A DNA stretch of 39,816 nt from Clostridia bacterium (lineage in GTDB: Bacteria > Bacillota > Clostridia > Christensenellales > Aristaeellaceae). The stretch spans positions 1-39,816 of the forward strand of contig CAAGII010000141.1 in the NCBI GenBank assembly GCA_900769875.1, written 5' to 3'. Position numbers and translations under genes: made by a program. The notes beneath the pieces are model-generated. The model worked only from the letters and a program-made list of their open reading frames with translations, had not been told where the DNA came from and ran no database searches. Position 1 is the stretch's first letter; each line of letters opens with the position of its first letter. Shown one piece after another: positions 32,857-39,816 of this stretch.

Positions 32857-32902
32857 GCCGGGAGCTGCTGCAGGGCTTTTCGCTTCTGCGGCGGCTCCCG
32901 GC
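32857..32902 (+). terminator. Large hairpin after the ABC importer operon
   Basis: Arms 32857-32873 and 32886-32902 form a 17-bp stem with two G·T pairs around a 12-nt loop. There is no T run after it. A smaller stem (GGTCACG/CGTGACC, 32828-32847) overlaps the end of the permease gene. It probably marks the operon's 3' end, by protection or factor-dependent termination. The rest up to the tRNA promoter shows no gene. Confidence 0.6.
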
Positions 32903-33032
32903 TCGGACAGGCAATGGGGGCGTTTGTGGGCAAATCGGGCAAGCCCGGGCATTTGGCATGCTGCGGCTTGACCGGAGGATATCGACGCAGCCCGAAGCGC
33001 AAAGAAACAGCAAAAAAATGTTGCAAACCCTC

Positions 33033-33061
33033 TTGACAAAAGCCGCTGATGTGTGTATAAT
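33033..33061 (+). promoter_or_regulatory. Consensus promoter for the tRNA gene
   Basis: A perfect TTGACA (33033-33038) and a perfect TATAAT (33056-33061) are 17 nt apart, the strongest promoter in the window. Transcription starts near 33068, leaving a 5' leader of about 22 nt. Confidence 0.93.
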
Positions 33062-33089
33062 CAATTTCGTTGTCAGATGACAGCACAAT

Positions 33090-33162
33090 GGTCGCATGGC
33101 TCAGTTGGTAGAGCACATCGTTCACATCGATGGGGTCACAGGTTCGAGTCCTGTTGCGACCA
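33090..33162 (+). tRNA. tRNA-Val (anticodon CAC)
   Basis: A full cloverleaf of 73 nt. The acceptor arms are GGTCGCA (33090-33096) and TGCGACC (33155-33161), D arm GCTC/GAGC, anticodon arm CATCG/CGATG with loop TTCACAT and anticodon CAC, and T arm ACAGG/CCTGT with TTCGAGT. The discriminator base is A33162. CCA is not encoded and must be added after transcription. It reads GUG, a frequent Val codon in this GC-rich genome. It is a single-gene unit with its own promoter and terminator. Confidence 0.97.
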
Positions 33163-33167
33163 CTGCG

Positions 33168-33200
33168 AAAACGCCAATCCTGATCGGGTTGGCGTTTTTT
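33168..33200 (+). terminator. Terminator of the tRNA-Val gene
   Basis: Arms 33168-33180 and 33186-33198 form a 13-bp stem with one G·T pair and a 5-nt loop, ending in a T6 run (33195-33200). Confidence 0.93.
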
Positions 33201-33244
33201 GTAGCATCAAAAGCCCTGCCCCACATGCCCTTGCGCATCATAAG

Positions 33245-33292
33245 GAAAAGCCGCGCCCTGCCTGCTCCTGTGAGCGGGTGCGGGGCGCGGCT
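33245..33292 (-). terminator. Terminator of the minus-strand rsuA-to-kinase operon
   Basis: On the minus strand AGCCGCGCCC (33292-33283) pairs with GGGCGCGGCT (33258-33249), and the loop itself contains a small GCTC/GAGC hairpin. TTTTCC follows (33249-33244). It lies 62 nt after the kinase stop at 33355. Confidence 0.82.
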
Positions 33293-33354
33293 GCGCGGAT
33301 GATCCGATCGGTATCGCTGGCTTCTGCTGCGGTGGCTTGCGTCAGGGCGCTGCC

Positions 33355-34350
33355 TCACCCCATGTCGCGGAGTGCGTGGCGGCGAAGGTCAAGGCGCACG
33401 GTGGTGCCGTGTCCGAGCTCGCTTTCAAGCGAAATGCCATGCCCCAGCCGATCCATGATCTGCCTGCACAGGTACAGCCCGATGCCTGTGCTTTTTTCGT
33501 GCGTGCGGCCCCTGAGGCCTGTGAAGCCGCGGTCAAACACGCGCGGCACATCCTCCGCGCGGATGCCGATGCCGCTGTCGCGAATCTCAATCACGCCGTC
33601 CTCCGGCATGCTGACGCTGATTTGCCCGCCCGGCGGGGTATACTTGAGCGCGTTGGTCATCAGCTGCGTGATGACAAAGGACAGCCATTTGACGTCGGTC
33701 TGCGCGCTGCCCTCAAACGGCTCGAGCGACAGCGCGATCTGCCCGTAGCGGAACAGCGGCATGAGCTGGCGCGCGCAGGCGCAGCAGACCGGATACACGG
33801 GCGCTGTGACAAGCTCAAGGTCGGATGCCATGGAGGGCAGGCGCTGGTAGGTTAGCGCCATGTCGGCGTACTGGCGGGCCTTGAGCAGCTCCTGCCGCAT
33901 CAGCTGATGATCCACGGGCGCGTCGGATTGCGCCATCAGATCGAGCGCGGCGAGGGGCGTTTTCATCTGATGAAGCCAGAGGGTGAAATACTCCTCCGCG
34001 TCGCGCCGCTGGGCCTGCACGCTTGAATACAGCGTCTGCGAGCGGTCAAGCAGCGCCGCCTCCAGCTCCGTGTGCATGCTGCCCAGCGGAGATAAGTCGC
34101 GCGGCAGGGCGGACGGTTCGTCGGGCAGGGAGGCAAGCGCTGCCTCCAGCTCACGCCTGCGGCGGCGAAAACGCAGAAGGCTGACGCAAAACGCCGCCGC
34201 AAGCAGCGCCGAGACAAGCAGCAGCGCATAGCGCAGCTCCGCGATGCGCCCGCCGCCCAGCAGATGCAGCAGTGCAAACACGCACAGCTCCATCACGCAC
34301 AGGAGCGCCTGCGCGCCATAGGTACGAAGGTAGGCGATGAGCAGCTTCAT
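33355..34350 (-). CDS. Bce-like intramembrane-sensing histidine kinase
   Basis: A 331-aa kinase. The start ATG 34350 overlaps the response-regulator stop by ATGA; the open frame upstream is only a shadow of that gene. Two membrane segments (about 13-31 and 40-59) are joined by an outside loop of under ten residues, so it cannot bind a ligand outside by itself. LHQMKTPLAALDL carries phospho-His127, followed by the ATPase boxes TNALKYTPPGG, RDSGIGI and KSTGIGLYLC. Kinases of this shape (BceS class) usually sense peptide antibiotics through a partner ABC transporter. No such transporter is in the window. It sits at the end of an operon with rsmA and dut. Confidence 0.92.
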   Translation of the reverse strand: MKLLIAYLRTYGAQALLCVMELCVFALLHLLGGGRIAELRYALLLVSALLAAAFCVSLLRFRRRRRELEAALASLPDEPSALPRDLSPLGSMHTELEAALLDRSQTLYSSVQAQRRDAEEYFTLWLHQMKTPLAALDLMAQSDAPVDHQLMRQELLKARQYADMALTYQRLPSMASDLELVTAPVYPVCCACARQLMPLFRYGQIALSLEPFEGSAQTDVKWLSFVITQLMTNALKYTPPGGQISVSMPEDGVIEIRDSGIGIRAEDVPRVFDRGFTGLRGRTHEKSTGIGLYLCRQIMDRLGHGISLESELGHGTTVRLDLRRHALRDMG

Positions 34351-35024
34351 TGTCTTTCCACCAGATATCCCTGCCCCTTGCGGGTGACGATGAAGCCGCA
34401 CAGCCCGTGCTCCTCCAGCTTTTTGCGGAGCCTGCCGACATTCACGGTCAGGGTGTTGTCGTCGATGAAGCAGTCGCTGTTCCACAACCGCTGCATGAGC
34501 ATGTCGCGGCTGATAATCACGCCCTTGTGCTCCATCAGTGTCTGCAGAATGCGGCACTCGTTGCGGGTGAGGGAGATGGATTCCCTGCCGGTATCCAGTG
34601 TGCCCGCGGATACGTCCAGCACCGCGCCGCGATGCTCCAGCGTCTGCGGGGACGCGGAAAAGTCGTAGGTGCGGCGCAACAGCGCCGCGATCTTCGCCAC
34701 CGCCACCGACATGTCCAGCGGCTTGCACAGAAAATCGTCGCCGCCCAGATTCATGGCCATCACCATATCCATGGGCGTGGTATTGCTGGAGATGAACACA
34801 ATGGGCGCTGTGGAGACGCGCCGCAGCTGCTGGCACCAGTGGCAGCCGGAAAAGAACGGCAGCCCGATATCCAGCAGCACCATGTGGGGCTTTTCGCGGA
34901 TAAATTCGCCCAGCACGTCGTTGAGATCGGCGCACGGGAACGCCTGATACCCGAACCGTTCAAGGTGCGCGCACAGGAGGGAGGACAACGCCGCGTCGTC
35001 CTCCACGAGCATGATGCGGTACAT
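34347..35024 (-). CDS. OmpR-family response regulator (Bce-like)
   Basis: A 225-aa DNA-binding regulator. The receiver domain has VEDD, phospho-Asp52 (LLDIGLP) and Lys in CKPL. The C-terminal winged helix (about 130-225) has SLTRNECRILQTLMEHKG and the recognition part NTLTVNVGRLRKKLEE. The start ATG 35024 lies 4 nt after the dut stop and uses AGGTGA, which overlaps that stop, so translation is coupled to dut. It pairs with the kinase encoded next. Likely role: control of a cell-envelope stress or antibiotic-resistance gene set located elsewhere. Confidence 0.93.
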   Translation of the reverse strand: MYRIMLVEDDAALSSLLCAHLERFGYQAFPCADLNDVLGEFIREKPHMVLLDIGLPFFSGCHWCQQLRRVSTAPIVFISSNTTPMDMVMAMNLGGDDFLCKPLDMSVAVAKIAALLRRTYDFSASPQTLEHRGAVLDVSAGTLDTGRESISLTRNECRILQTLMEHKGVIISRDMLMQRLWNSDCFIDDNTLTVNVGRLRKKLEEHGLCGFIVTRKGQGYLVERQ

Positions 35025-35028
35025 GGCG

Positions 35029-35505
35029 TCACCTGCCTGTCGAGCCGAAGCCGCCGCGCCTGTCGCCCGTCACGTCCTGCTCCTCGGCCAGTCCGCAGGG
35101 CACGAACACGCCCTGACAGAAGCGCTCGCCCTGCGCGAGCGTGAGCGTGTGGTCGCCGCCGTTATGGAGGCGCACCATGATGTGCCCCTCGTTGTCGGCG
35201 CCGTAGTAATCGCTGTCAATCACGCCCACGGTGTTGGCGAGGCGCGCGTTGTGCCGAAAACCCAGCGACGAGCGCGGAAAGAGCAGCAGCACCCAGCCCG
35301 GCTCGATCCATGCGCGGATGCCGGTGGGAATGGTCGCGCTTTCGCCCGGCGCGAGCGACACGGGCACCGTGGATACAAAATCATACCCCGCGCTGCCCGC
35401 GGTCGCGCGGCGCGGCAGCGGAAGCGCGTCAAGGGGCAGCGCGCCCTCGGGCGCGTCCAATTCGTAGCGGGCGGGTGATACGCGTTCAAAGCGCGCGATG
35501 CTCAT
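35029..35505 (-). CDS. dut: dUTP diphosphatase (trimeric dUTPase)
   Basis: Hydrolyses dUTP to dUMP and pyrophosphate, keeping uracil out of DNA and feeding dTMP synthesis. At 158 aa it is a normal length. All five motifs are present: AGSAGYDF (36-43), PRSSLGF (77-83), GVIDSDYYG (94-102, with the catalytic Asp and base-stacking Tyr), GERFCQGVF (126-134), and the C-terminal arm RGGFGSTG (150-157). The start ATG 35505 has AAGGAGGAG 6 nt upstream and overlaps the rsmA stop by ATGA. Cytosolic, homotrimeric by family. Confidence 0.97.
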   Translation of the reverse strand: MSIARFERVSPARYELDAPEGALPLDALPLPRRATAGSAGYDFVSTVPVSLAPGESATIPTGIRAWIEPGWVLLLFPRSSLGFRHNARLANTVGVIDSDYYGADNEGHIMVRLHNGGDHTLTLAQGERFCQGVFVPCGLAEEQDVTGDRRGGFGSTGR

Positions 35506-36350
35506 GGATGCTCCTCCTTCCATGCGGTGTATGCGTCAGAAAGCCGCGCAAGCTCCTCAAGCGTCAGCCTCTCGCCGCGCACGCGCTCATCAAGGCCGCT
35601 TGCGCGCATCAGCGCGAGCGCGTCCTCACGCGCCATGCGGAAGGTGGCGCAGAGATTGTTGCACATCGTCTTGCGCCGCAGCGCAAAGGCCGAGGCCGCG
35701 ACGCGGAAGAAATCCTCCTCGCACCTGGGCGATACGGCGGGCTTTACGCGCATGTCAAGCCGCACAAAGGCGCTGTCCACCTTCGGGGCTGGCGTGAAGC
35801 ACGCCGCCGGCACGTCCATGAGCAGCTGCGGACGGGCGTAATACTGCGCGCGCACCGCAAGCATGCCCCACGCGTCGTCTCCGGGGGAGGAGAGCAGCTT
35901 GTCAGCCACCTCCTTCTGCACCATCAGCGCCATGCGGCGCAGGGGCAGGCCGCTTTGCAGAAGCAGGGTAATCAGCGGCGTTGTGATGTAGTAGGGGATG
36001 TTGGCGACCACGCTCAGCGGCGGCGTGAGCGCGGCGGTTGCGGCTTTGAGATCCAGCTGCATCACGTCGCCCTGTACAAGGGTGAAATTGCCGTAGCGCT
36101 CCATCATTGCCTGAAGCAGCGGGACGAGCCGCTCGTCCAGCTCCACGCTCAGCACATGGCGCGCCCGTTCGCACAGATGGCGCGTCATGCCGCCCGCGCC
36201 CGGGCCGATTTCCAGCACGTCGTCCTCATCCGTGACGCCGCTTGCGTCCACTAGCGCTTTGAGCAGATCGTCGTCGTAGATGAAATTCTGCCCCAGACTC
36301 TGCTTGTAGCGAAGCTGGCTGTCACGGATGCGTTCCCTGGTCTTGCTCAT
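35502..36350 (-). CDS. rsmA: 16S rRNA dimethyladenosine transferase
   Basis: Also called KsgA. It dimethylates A1518 and A1519 of 16S rRNA late in small-subunit assembly, using S-adenosylmethionine. 282 aa, normal. SLGQNFIYD (18-26) is the family N-terminus, EIGPGAGGMT (47-56) the SAM loop, and NIPYYIT (117-123) the catalytic motif. The start ATG 36350 has GGGGAGAA and overlaps the acyltransferase stop by ATGA; the open frame upstream is a shadow. Loss of this enzyme gives kasugamycin resistance in other bacteria. Confidence 0.97.
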   Translation of the reverse strand: MSKTRERIRDSQLRYKQSLGQNFIYDDDLLKALVDASGVTDEDDVLEIGPGAGGMTRHLCERARHVLSVELDERLVPLLQAMMERYGNFTLVQGDVMQLDLKAATAALTPPLSVVANIPYYITTPLITLLLQSGLPLRRMALMVQKEVADKLLSSPGDDAWGMLAVRAQYYARPQLLMDVPAACFTPAPKVDSAFVRLDMRVKPAVSPRCEEDFFRVAASAFALRRKTMCNNLCATFRMAREDALALMRASGLDERVRGERLTLEELARLSDAYTAWKEEHP

Positions 36351-37561
36351 GCGTTTCTCCCCGCGGCCTTGCGCTGCCGCCTTGCGTCCATCCGGGCAAA
36401 CGCCCGCTTCAGCCCCGCCGCGCAGGGCTTTTCGATCAAAAGTGTCATCAGCGCCGCCAGCAGGATGCCCAGCCCAAAGCACACAAAGGTGTAGGGGTAC
36501 TGCCAGGCGCGCTCGCTTGCCATGTTCGGGTTTTCATTGACATAGGGCGGGATGTGCAGCCTTTTGAGCTGCACGGCAAGCGGCTGATGCAGCAGGTAAT
36601 AGTTCATGGAAATGGCGCTGAGCCACTTCATCACGCGGTTGCCAAAGAGCAGCCGCACGGGCTTGACGGCGAAGGGGAGCGACAGCATGCATCCGCCCAG
36701 CAGCAGCCCGAAGGGCATGCGGCGCAGCATCTGTCCGCTCTGGATGCCGTCCATGCCGGTGGAGCGCGCCTGCTCCTTGAGCAGAATCACGGTCAGATAC
36801 AGGCACGCACACAGCACGCAGGTGGCCGCGACCTCGCCAAGATGGCGGCGGTTGAGGCGCGACCACGCGCGGCGCAGCTGCACATAGGCGATGGCGCACG
36901 CCATGCCGATGGCGTAGATATCCAGAAAGGACGCCAGCTGATTGACCACCATGCCGTAATCGGTAAAGCGCCACATGGCCCACATGCGCCAGTACGCGCC
37001 GGCGGCGCACAGCCCCAGCAGCGTGGCGGCGGGCTTTTTCACGCAGGCGCGGGCGATCCACGGGAAGAGCAGATACATCTGCGTCTCCACGCACAGCGTC
37101 CAGCTGGCCGCGCCAAGGGGCGAGCCGAGATAGGTTTTGGGCGTGAAGGTAAAGGTGAAGGTGAAGTGCGCGATCAGGTCGCGGAGCATATCGCCCGTGG
37201 AGGCGTAGAAGCGCTGGGGAAGCGCCACCGCGAAGAGCATGATGAGCGTGAAGGCATAGTAGCTGGGCACGATCCGCATCACCCTGCGGCGGTAGAAGGC
37301 GCGCGCGGAGGGAAGCGGCGAATGCTCCGCCATCGCCTCCGCGTAGGGCAGGAACAGCAGAAAGCCGCTGAGCAGCACCGTGCCGTCCACGGGCATGTAG
37401 CCGGAGCGCAGCAGAAAATCGAGCGATATGCTGCCGATGTGCGGGGTCAGCCACGACTGCTGCCAGATGTGATACCAGCTGACGAGAAACACCAGCAGCA
37501 CGCGCCAGCCATCAAGCTCCGGAATGCGCTGCGCGCCAAGGTGGGGTGTGCGGCTCTCCAT
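36347..37561 (-). CDS. OafA/YrhL-type membrane acyltransferase
   Basis: A 404-aa membrane protein of acyltransferase family 3, with about ten hydrophobic segments. The start ATG 37561 has AGGAGG upstream. Near the N-terminus RIPELDGWRVLLVFLVSWYHIW holds the conserved His31 used in catalysis in this family; another mark is TLCVETQMYLLFPW. These enzymes move acetyl or similar groups across the membrane onto surface sugars, peptidoglycan, teichoic acids or exported small molecules. Unlike the longer OafA form it lacks a C-terminal SGNH domain. The acceptor is unknown. It lies between malY-like and rsmA genes in the operon, with an ATGA overlap into rsmA. Confidence 0.92.
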   Translation of the reverse strand: MESRTPHLGAQRIPELDGWRVLLVFLVSWYHIWQQSWLTPHIGSISLDFLLRSGYMPVDGTVLLSGFLLFLPYAEAMAEHSPLPSARAFYRRRVMRIVPSYYAFTLIMLFAVALPQRFYASTGDMLRDLIAHFTFTFTFTPKTYLGSPLGAASWTLCVETQMYLLFPWIARACVKKPAATLLGLCAAGAYWRMWAMWRFTDYGMVVNQLASFLDIYAIGMACAIAYVQLRRAWSRLNRRHLGEVAATCVLCACLYLTVILLKEQARSTGMDGIQSGQMLRRMPFGLLLGGCMLSLPFAVKPVRLLFGNRVMKWLSAISMNYYLLHQPLAVQLKRLHIPPYVNENPNMASERAWQYPYTFVCFGLGILLAALMTLLIEKPCAAGLKRAFARMDARRQRKAAGRNA

Positions 37562-37581
37562 GGCAAATGCCTCCTGTAGCG

Positions 37582-38748
37582 TTATTTGAGCGCGTGGGCA
37601 ATGCGCCGCACGCCCTCGCGGATCAGGCGGCGGGGACAGCCGATGTTGATGCGCAAAAAGCCCTCGCCCGTCTCTTCGCCAAAGAAGGTGCCGCCCGTCA
37701 GCACCACGCCCGCCTCCGCGGTGCGGCGCATCAGTTCCGCGGTCGTCATGCCAAAGGCGCGCAGGTCGAGCCAGCCCAGATAGGTCGCCTCCATGGGCGA
37801 AAGCACAGCCTCCGGCAGAAGCTCGCGTACGGCGCTCTCCAGCTCGCGGACGTTGCCCGCAAGGTAGTCGAGCAGACCGTCCAGCCACGCGTCGCCCTCA
37901 TTGTAGGCGGCGCGGGTGGCCTCCAGCGCGAAAATATTGCCGCTCGTCACGCCCGAGGAGGCAAGCTGCGAGATCAGCCTGCTTCGCAGCGCCGGATCGG
38001 GGCAGATGCAGCTGGCCTGCTGCAGACCCGCCAGATTGAAGGTCTTGCTGGCGGCGCACAGGCTGACCACGCCCTCGCGCGCAAGGGACAGCATGGGCGT
38101 GAACACATGCGGCTGATACACGAAATCGGCGTGGATTTCATCGCTGACCACAATGACGCCGTAGCGCGCCGCTGCGTCCAGCAGCGACTGCAGCTCATCC
38201 CTTGTCCAGCAGCGCCCCACGGGGTTGTGCGGATTGCACAGCATGAGCAGCTTCGCGCCCGCGCGCATACCCGCCTCGATGGCGTCAAGGTCAAGGGTAT
38301 AGGAGCCGTCCGCGCCGCGCAGGAGCTTCACGTCCGTCAGCGTGCGGCCCGTGGCCTCCACGCTCATGCGGAAGGGCCCGTACACGGGGGAGAGGATCAT
38401 CACCGCGTCGCCGGGCTGCGTCAGGGCGTGGATGCAGGTTTTCAGCCCCGTGACCACGCAGGGCAGCATCAGCACGTCCTGCGCGTCAATTGTCAGGTGA
38501 TGGCGGCGCTGCCAGAAGGACACGAGCGCGCGCGTATCGTCCTCCATGACGGATGTGTAGCAGTAGGTCGGGTGCGCCGCGCGACGGAGCAGCGCCTGCG
38601 TCACGGCGGGCGGACTGGGGAAATCCATGTCCGCCACCCACATGGGCAGCACATTTTCGCCATGCTCCAGGCGGCATTCGTCCCATTTTTCGCTGCGTGT
38701 GCCCACGCGGTACAGCCCTGCGTCAAAGTATTCCTGATTGAAAAGCAT
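37582..38748 (-). CDS. MalY/PatB-type PLP-dependent C-S lyase (cystathionine beta-lyase-like)
   Basis: A 388-aa fold type I PLP enzyme. The start ATG 38748 has AAAGGAG upstream. VLPMWVADMDF near 33-43 is the MalY/PatB hallmark, CNPHNPVGR (171-179) and VSDEIHADF (201-209) bind the cofactor, and Lys235 in AASKTFNLAG forms the PLP Schiff base. A C-terminal Arg in RINIGCPR (about 369-376) binds the substrate carboxylate. The family cleaves cystathionine or cysteine conjugates to pyruvate, ammonia and a thiol, for methionine synthesis or sulfur recycling. In E. coli MalY also represses the maltose system; nothing here suggests that. It is separated by 13 and 20 nt from its neighbours. Confidence 0.92.
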   Translation of the reverse strand: MLFNQEYFDAGLYRVGTRSEKWDECRLEHGENVLPMWVADMDFPSPPAVTQALLRRAAHPTYCYTSVMEDDTRALVSFWQRRHHLTIDAQDVLMLPCVVTGLKTCIHALTQPGDAVMILSPVYGPFRMSVEATGRTLTDVKLLRGADGSYTLDLDAIEAGMRAGAKLLMLCNPHNPVGRCWTRDELQSLLDAAARYGVIVVSDEIHADFVYQPHVFTPMLSLAREGVVSLCAASKTFNLAGLQQASCICPDPALRSRLISQLASSGVTSGNIFALEATRAAYNEGDAWLDGLLDYLAGNVRELESAVRELLPEAVLSPMEATYLGWLDLRAFGMTTAELMRRTAEAGVVLTGGTFFGEETGEGFLRINIGCPRRLIREGVRRIAHALK

Positions 38749-38761
38749 GCCTGTCGCTCCT

Positions 38762-39385
38762 TTACGCTTCGTTTGTGTCCATCGGCTCGGACGCCTTCAG
38801 CACCCAGAAGCCCGCCTCCCTGTCCAGCCGTTCCACACTGCCAAACAGGGTTTTCAGATATTTGACGCAGCTTTCCGCGCCCTGCTGCTTGCGGATGACC
38901 AGATACAGCGCGCCGCCCGTACGCAGCGAGCGCGCCGCGTCTGCGAACATGCGGTAGATCACCTGCTTGCCCGCGCGGATGGGCGGATTGGTGACCACCG
39001 CGTCGAACACGCGCCCCGCAAGGGCGGACATGCCGTCGCTCTCAATGCATTCGCAGGTTACGCCGTTTCTCTCCGCGTTGTCCCGGCAAAGCCCCAGGGC
39101 GCGCAGGTTAACGTCCACCATCGTCACGCGCGCGTCCGGATTGGCCCGCGCGATGCTCACGCCGATGGCGCCCCAGCCGCTGCCAAGGTCGAGCACATCG
39201 CCGCGCAGCGCGGGCAACGCGCTCAGAAGAAGGCGCGTGCCCTCGTCCAGCTCGCCTTTGGAGAACACGCCCGCGTCGGTCATAAAGCGCAGGGCATGGC
39301 CGCGGTACTGGAACGCGCACGGCGCGGGGTTTGACGCGCTGGACGGCTCGCGGGTATAGTACATTTCGTTTTTGGCATCCTTCAT
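38762..39385 (-). CDS. RsmC-like class I SAM-dependent methyltransferase
   Basis: A 207-aa methyltransferase. The start ATG 39385 has GGAGGAA and overlaps the upstream stop by ATGA. VLDLGSGWGAIGV (64-76) is the SAM loop, MVDVN (89-93) follows it, and TNPPIRAGK (132-140) is the NPPF-type motif for methylation of an exocyclic amino group. The FSKGELDEGTRLLL lead-in is typical of the short Firmicute form that keeps only the C-terminal half of RsmC (16S G1207 N2-methylase). The rRNA target is inferred from family and from the RsuA-like neighbour. Confidence 0.9.
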   Translation of the reverse strand: MKDAKNEMYYTREPSSASNPAPCAFQYRGHALRFMTDAGVFSKGELDEGTRLLLSALPALRGDVLDLGSGWGAIGVSIARANPDARVTMVDVNLRALGLCRDNAERNGVTCECIESDGMSALAGRVFDAVVTNPPIRAGKQVIYRMFADAARSLRTGGALYLVIRKQQGAESCVKYLKTLFGSVERLDREAGFWVLKASEPMDTNEA

Positions 39386-39816
39386 GACTGTTCCTCCGCT
39401 GTGACGGGTGGATTCATGCCTGCGGCAAGGTAGAGCGCGTCGGCCTCTTCGCGCGTCAGCTCGCGCCACGCGCCCACCTCAAGCGACTCGTCCAGACAAA
39501 GCGGGCCGAAGCGCTCCCTGTGCAGTGTGACCACGGTGCAGCCCACCGCCTCAAACATGCGCTTCACCTGATGGAATCTGCCCTCGTGAATGGTCACGCG
39601 GGCCGTATCCGGGGTGATGATCTCAAGACGCGCGGGCGCCGCGTCAAAATCGGACAAACGCAGCCCCGACGCGAAGGCGCGCACCGCGTCCTCGCCCAGC
39701 GCGCCGTCCACACGCGCGAAATAGGTTTTGTCCACATGGCGCGCGGGCGCGAGCAGGCGGTGGTTCAGCTCGCCGTCGCAGCTGAGCAGCAGCAGCCCCG
39801 TGGTGTCCTTGTCCAG
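39382..39816 (-). CDS. RsuA-family 16S rRNA pseudouridine synthase (5' end outside window)
   Basis: The frame is open to the window edge, giving 144 codons without a start. LDKDTTGLLLL at the edge is the catalytic block of the family, with the catalytic Asp among its acidic residues. It is followed by PARHVDKTYFARV and GRFHQVKRMFEAVGC, both conserved, and HRERFGPL near the C-terminal side. RsuA makes pseudouridine at position 516 of 16S rRNA; the N-terminal S4-like domain is not in view. It is the first visible gene of the minus-strand operon, so the promoter also lies beyond the window. Confidence 0.93.
   Translation of the reverse strand: MDKDTTGLLLLSCDGELNHRLLAPARHVDKTYFARVDGALGEDAVRAFASGLRLSDFDAAPARLEIITPDTARVTIHEGRFHQVKRMFEAVGCTVVTLHRERFGPLCLDESLEVGAWRELTREEADALYLAAGMNPPVTAEEQS

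Noticed and set aside
32846..33032. Small gene or sRNA between the importer operon and the tRNA promoter
   Set aside because: There is a large hairpin but no promoter of its own and no frame with a ribosome-binding site.
34351..34935. Extension of the Bce-like kinase frame far upstream
   Set aside because: The extra part overlaps the response-regulator gene in another frame; the ATGA overlap at 34347-34350 sets the real start.

Overview
The window looks like chromosomal DNA of a GC-rich, low-oxygen Clostridia-type Firmicute, probably from a gut or rumen. The reasons are strong AGGAGG ribosome-binding sites, consensus sigma-A promoters, YesM/YesN and Bce-type two-component systems, a class B sortase, BspA-type leucine-rich repeats, a domain-permuted GH3 glycosidase, and a tRNA without encoded CCA. 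The exact family cannot be fixed from the sequence; something near Christensenellales or Oscillospirales is a guess. No complete mobile element and no CRISPR array were seen.

Left part (1-5.4 kb): a soluble hybrid histidine kinase with two receiver domains, an SGNH hydrolase, a terminator, then guaA (GMP synthase) with its own promoter and terminator. Just after guaA lies a short repeat cluster and the C-terminal remnant of a carbohydrate-binding-like protein, which may be a scar of past integration at guaA. Then come, on the minus strand, a class B sortase and a secreted four-SH3b protein.

Middle (8.4-15.7 kb): a 1325-residue membrane protein with a zinc ribbon and about 23 TPR-like repeats of 36-37 residues. 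Next, on the minus strand, are two overlapping genes for membrane-attached proteins. Each combines an SGNH-like domain with a BspA-type LRR segment, in opposite order.

Sugar region (15.8-32.9 kb): a plus-strand operon with a membrane-anchored permuted GH3 enzyme, a four-helix membrane partner, a cytosolic GH78 alpha-L-rhamnosidase and a GPH-type symporter, behind a promoter framed by two CAATATTG palindromes. Next is a YesN-type regulator, convergent with a YesM-type kinase and a YtfQ-like sugar-binding lipoprotein. These three probably form one sugar-sensing system. Divergent from the kinase is a YtfQRT-YjfF-like ABC importer (binding protein, double ATPase, two permeases). A reasonable reading is outside trimming of a rhamnose-containing glycan, uptake, and inside rhamnosidase cleavage, with furanose or pentose sensing; the sugars are inferred, not shown.

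Right part (33-39.8 kb): tRNA-Val(CAC) with consensus promoter and terminator. A tight minus-strand operon follows, linked by ATGA overlaps and gaps of 20 nt or less: RsuA-like pseudouridine synthase (cut by the window end), RsmC-like methyltransferase, MalY/PatB-type C-S lyase, OafA-type acyltransferase, rsmA (ksgA), dut and a Bce-like response regulator/histidine kinase pair without its usual ABC transporter.
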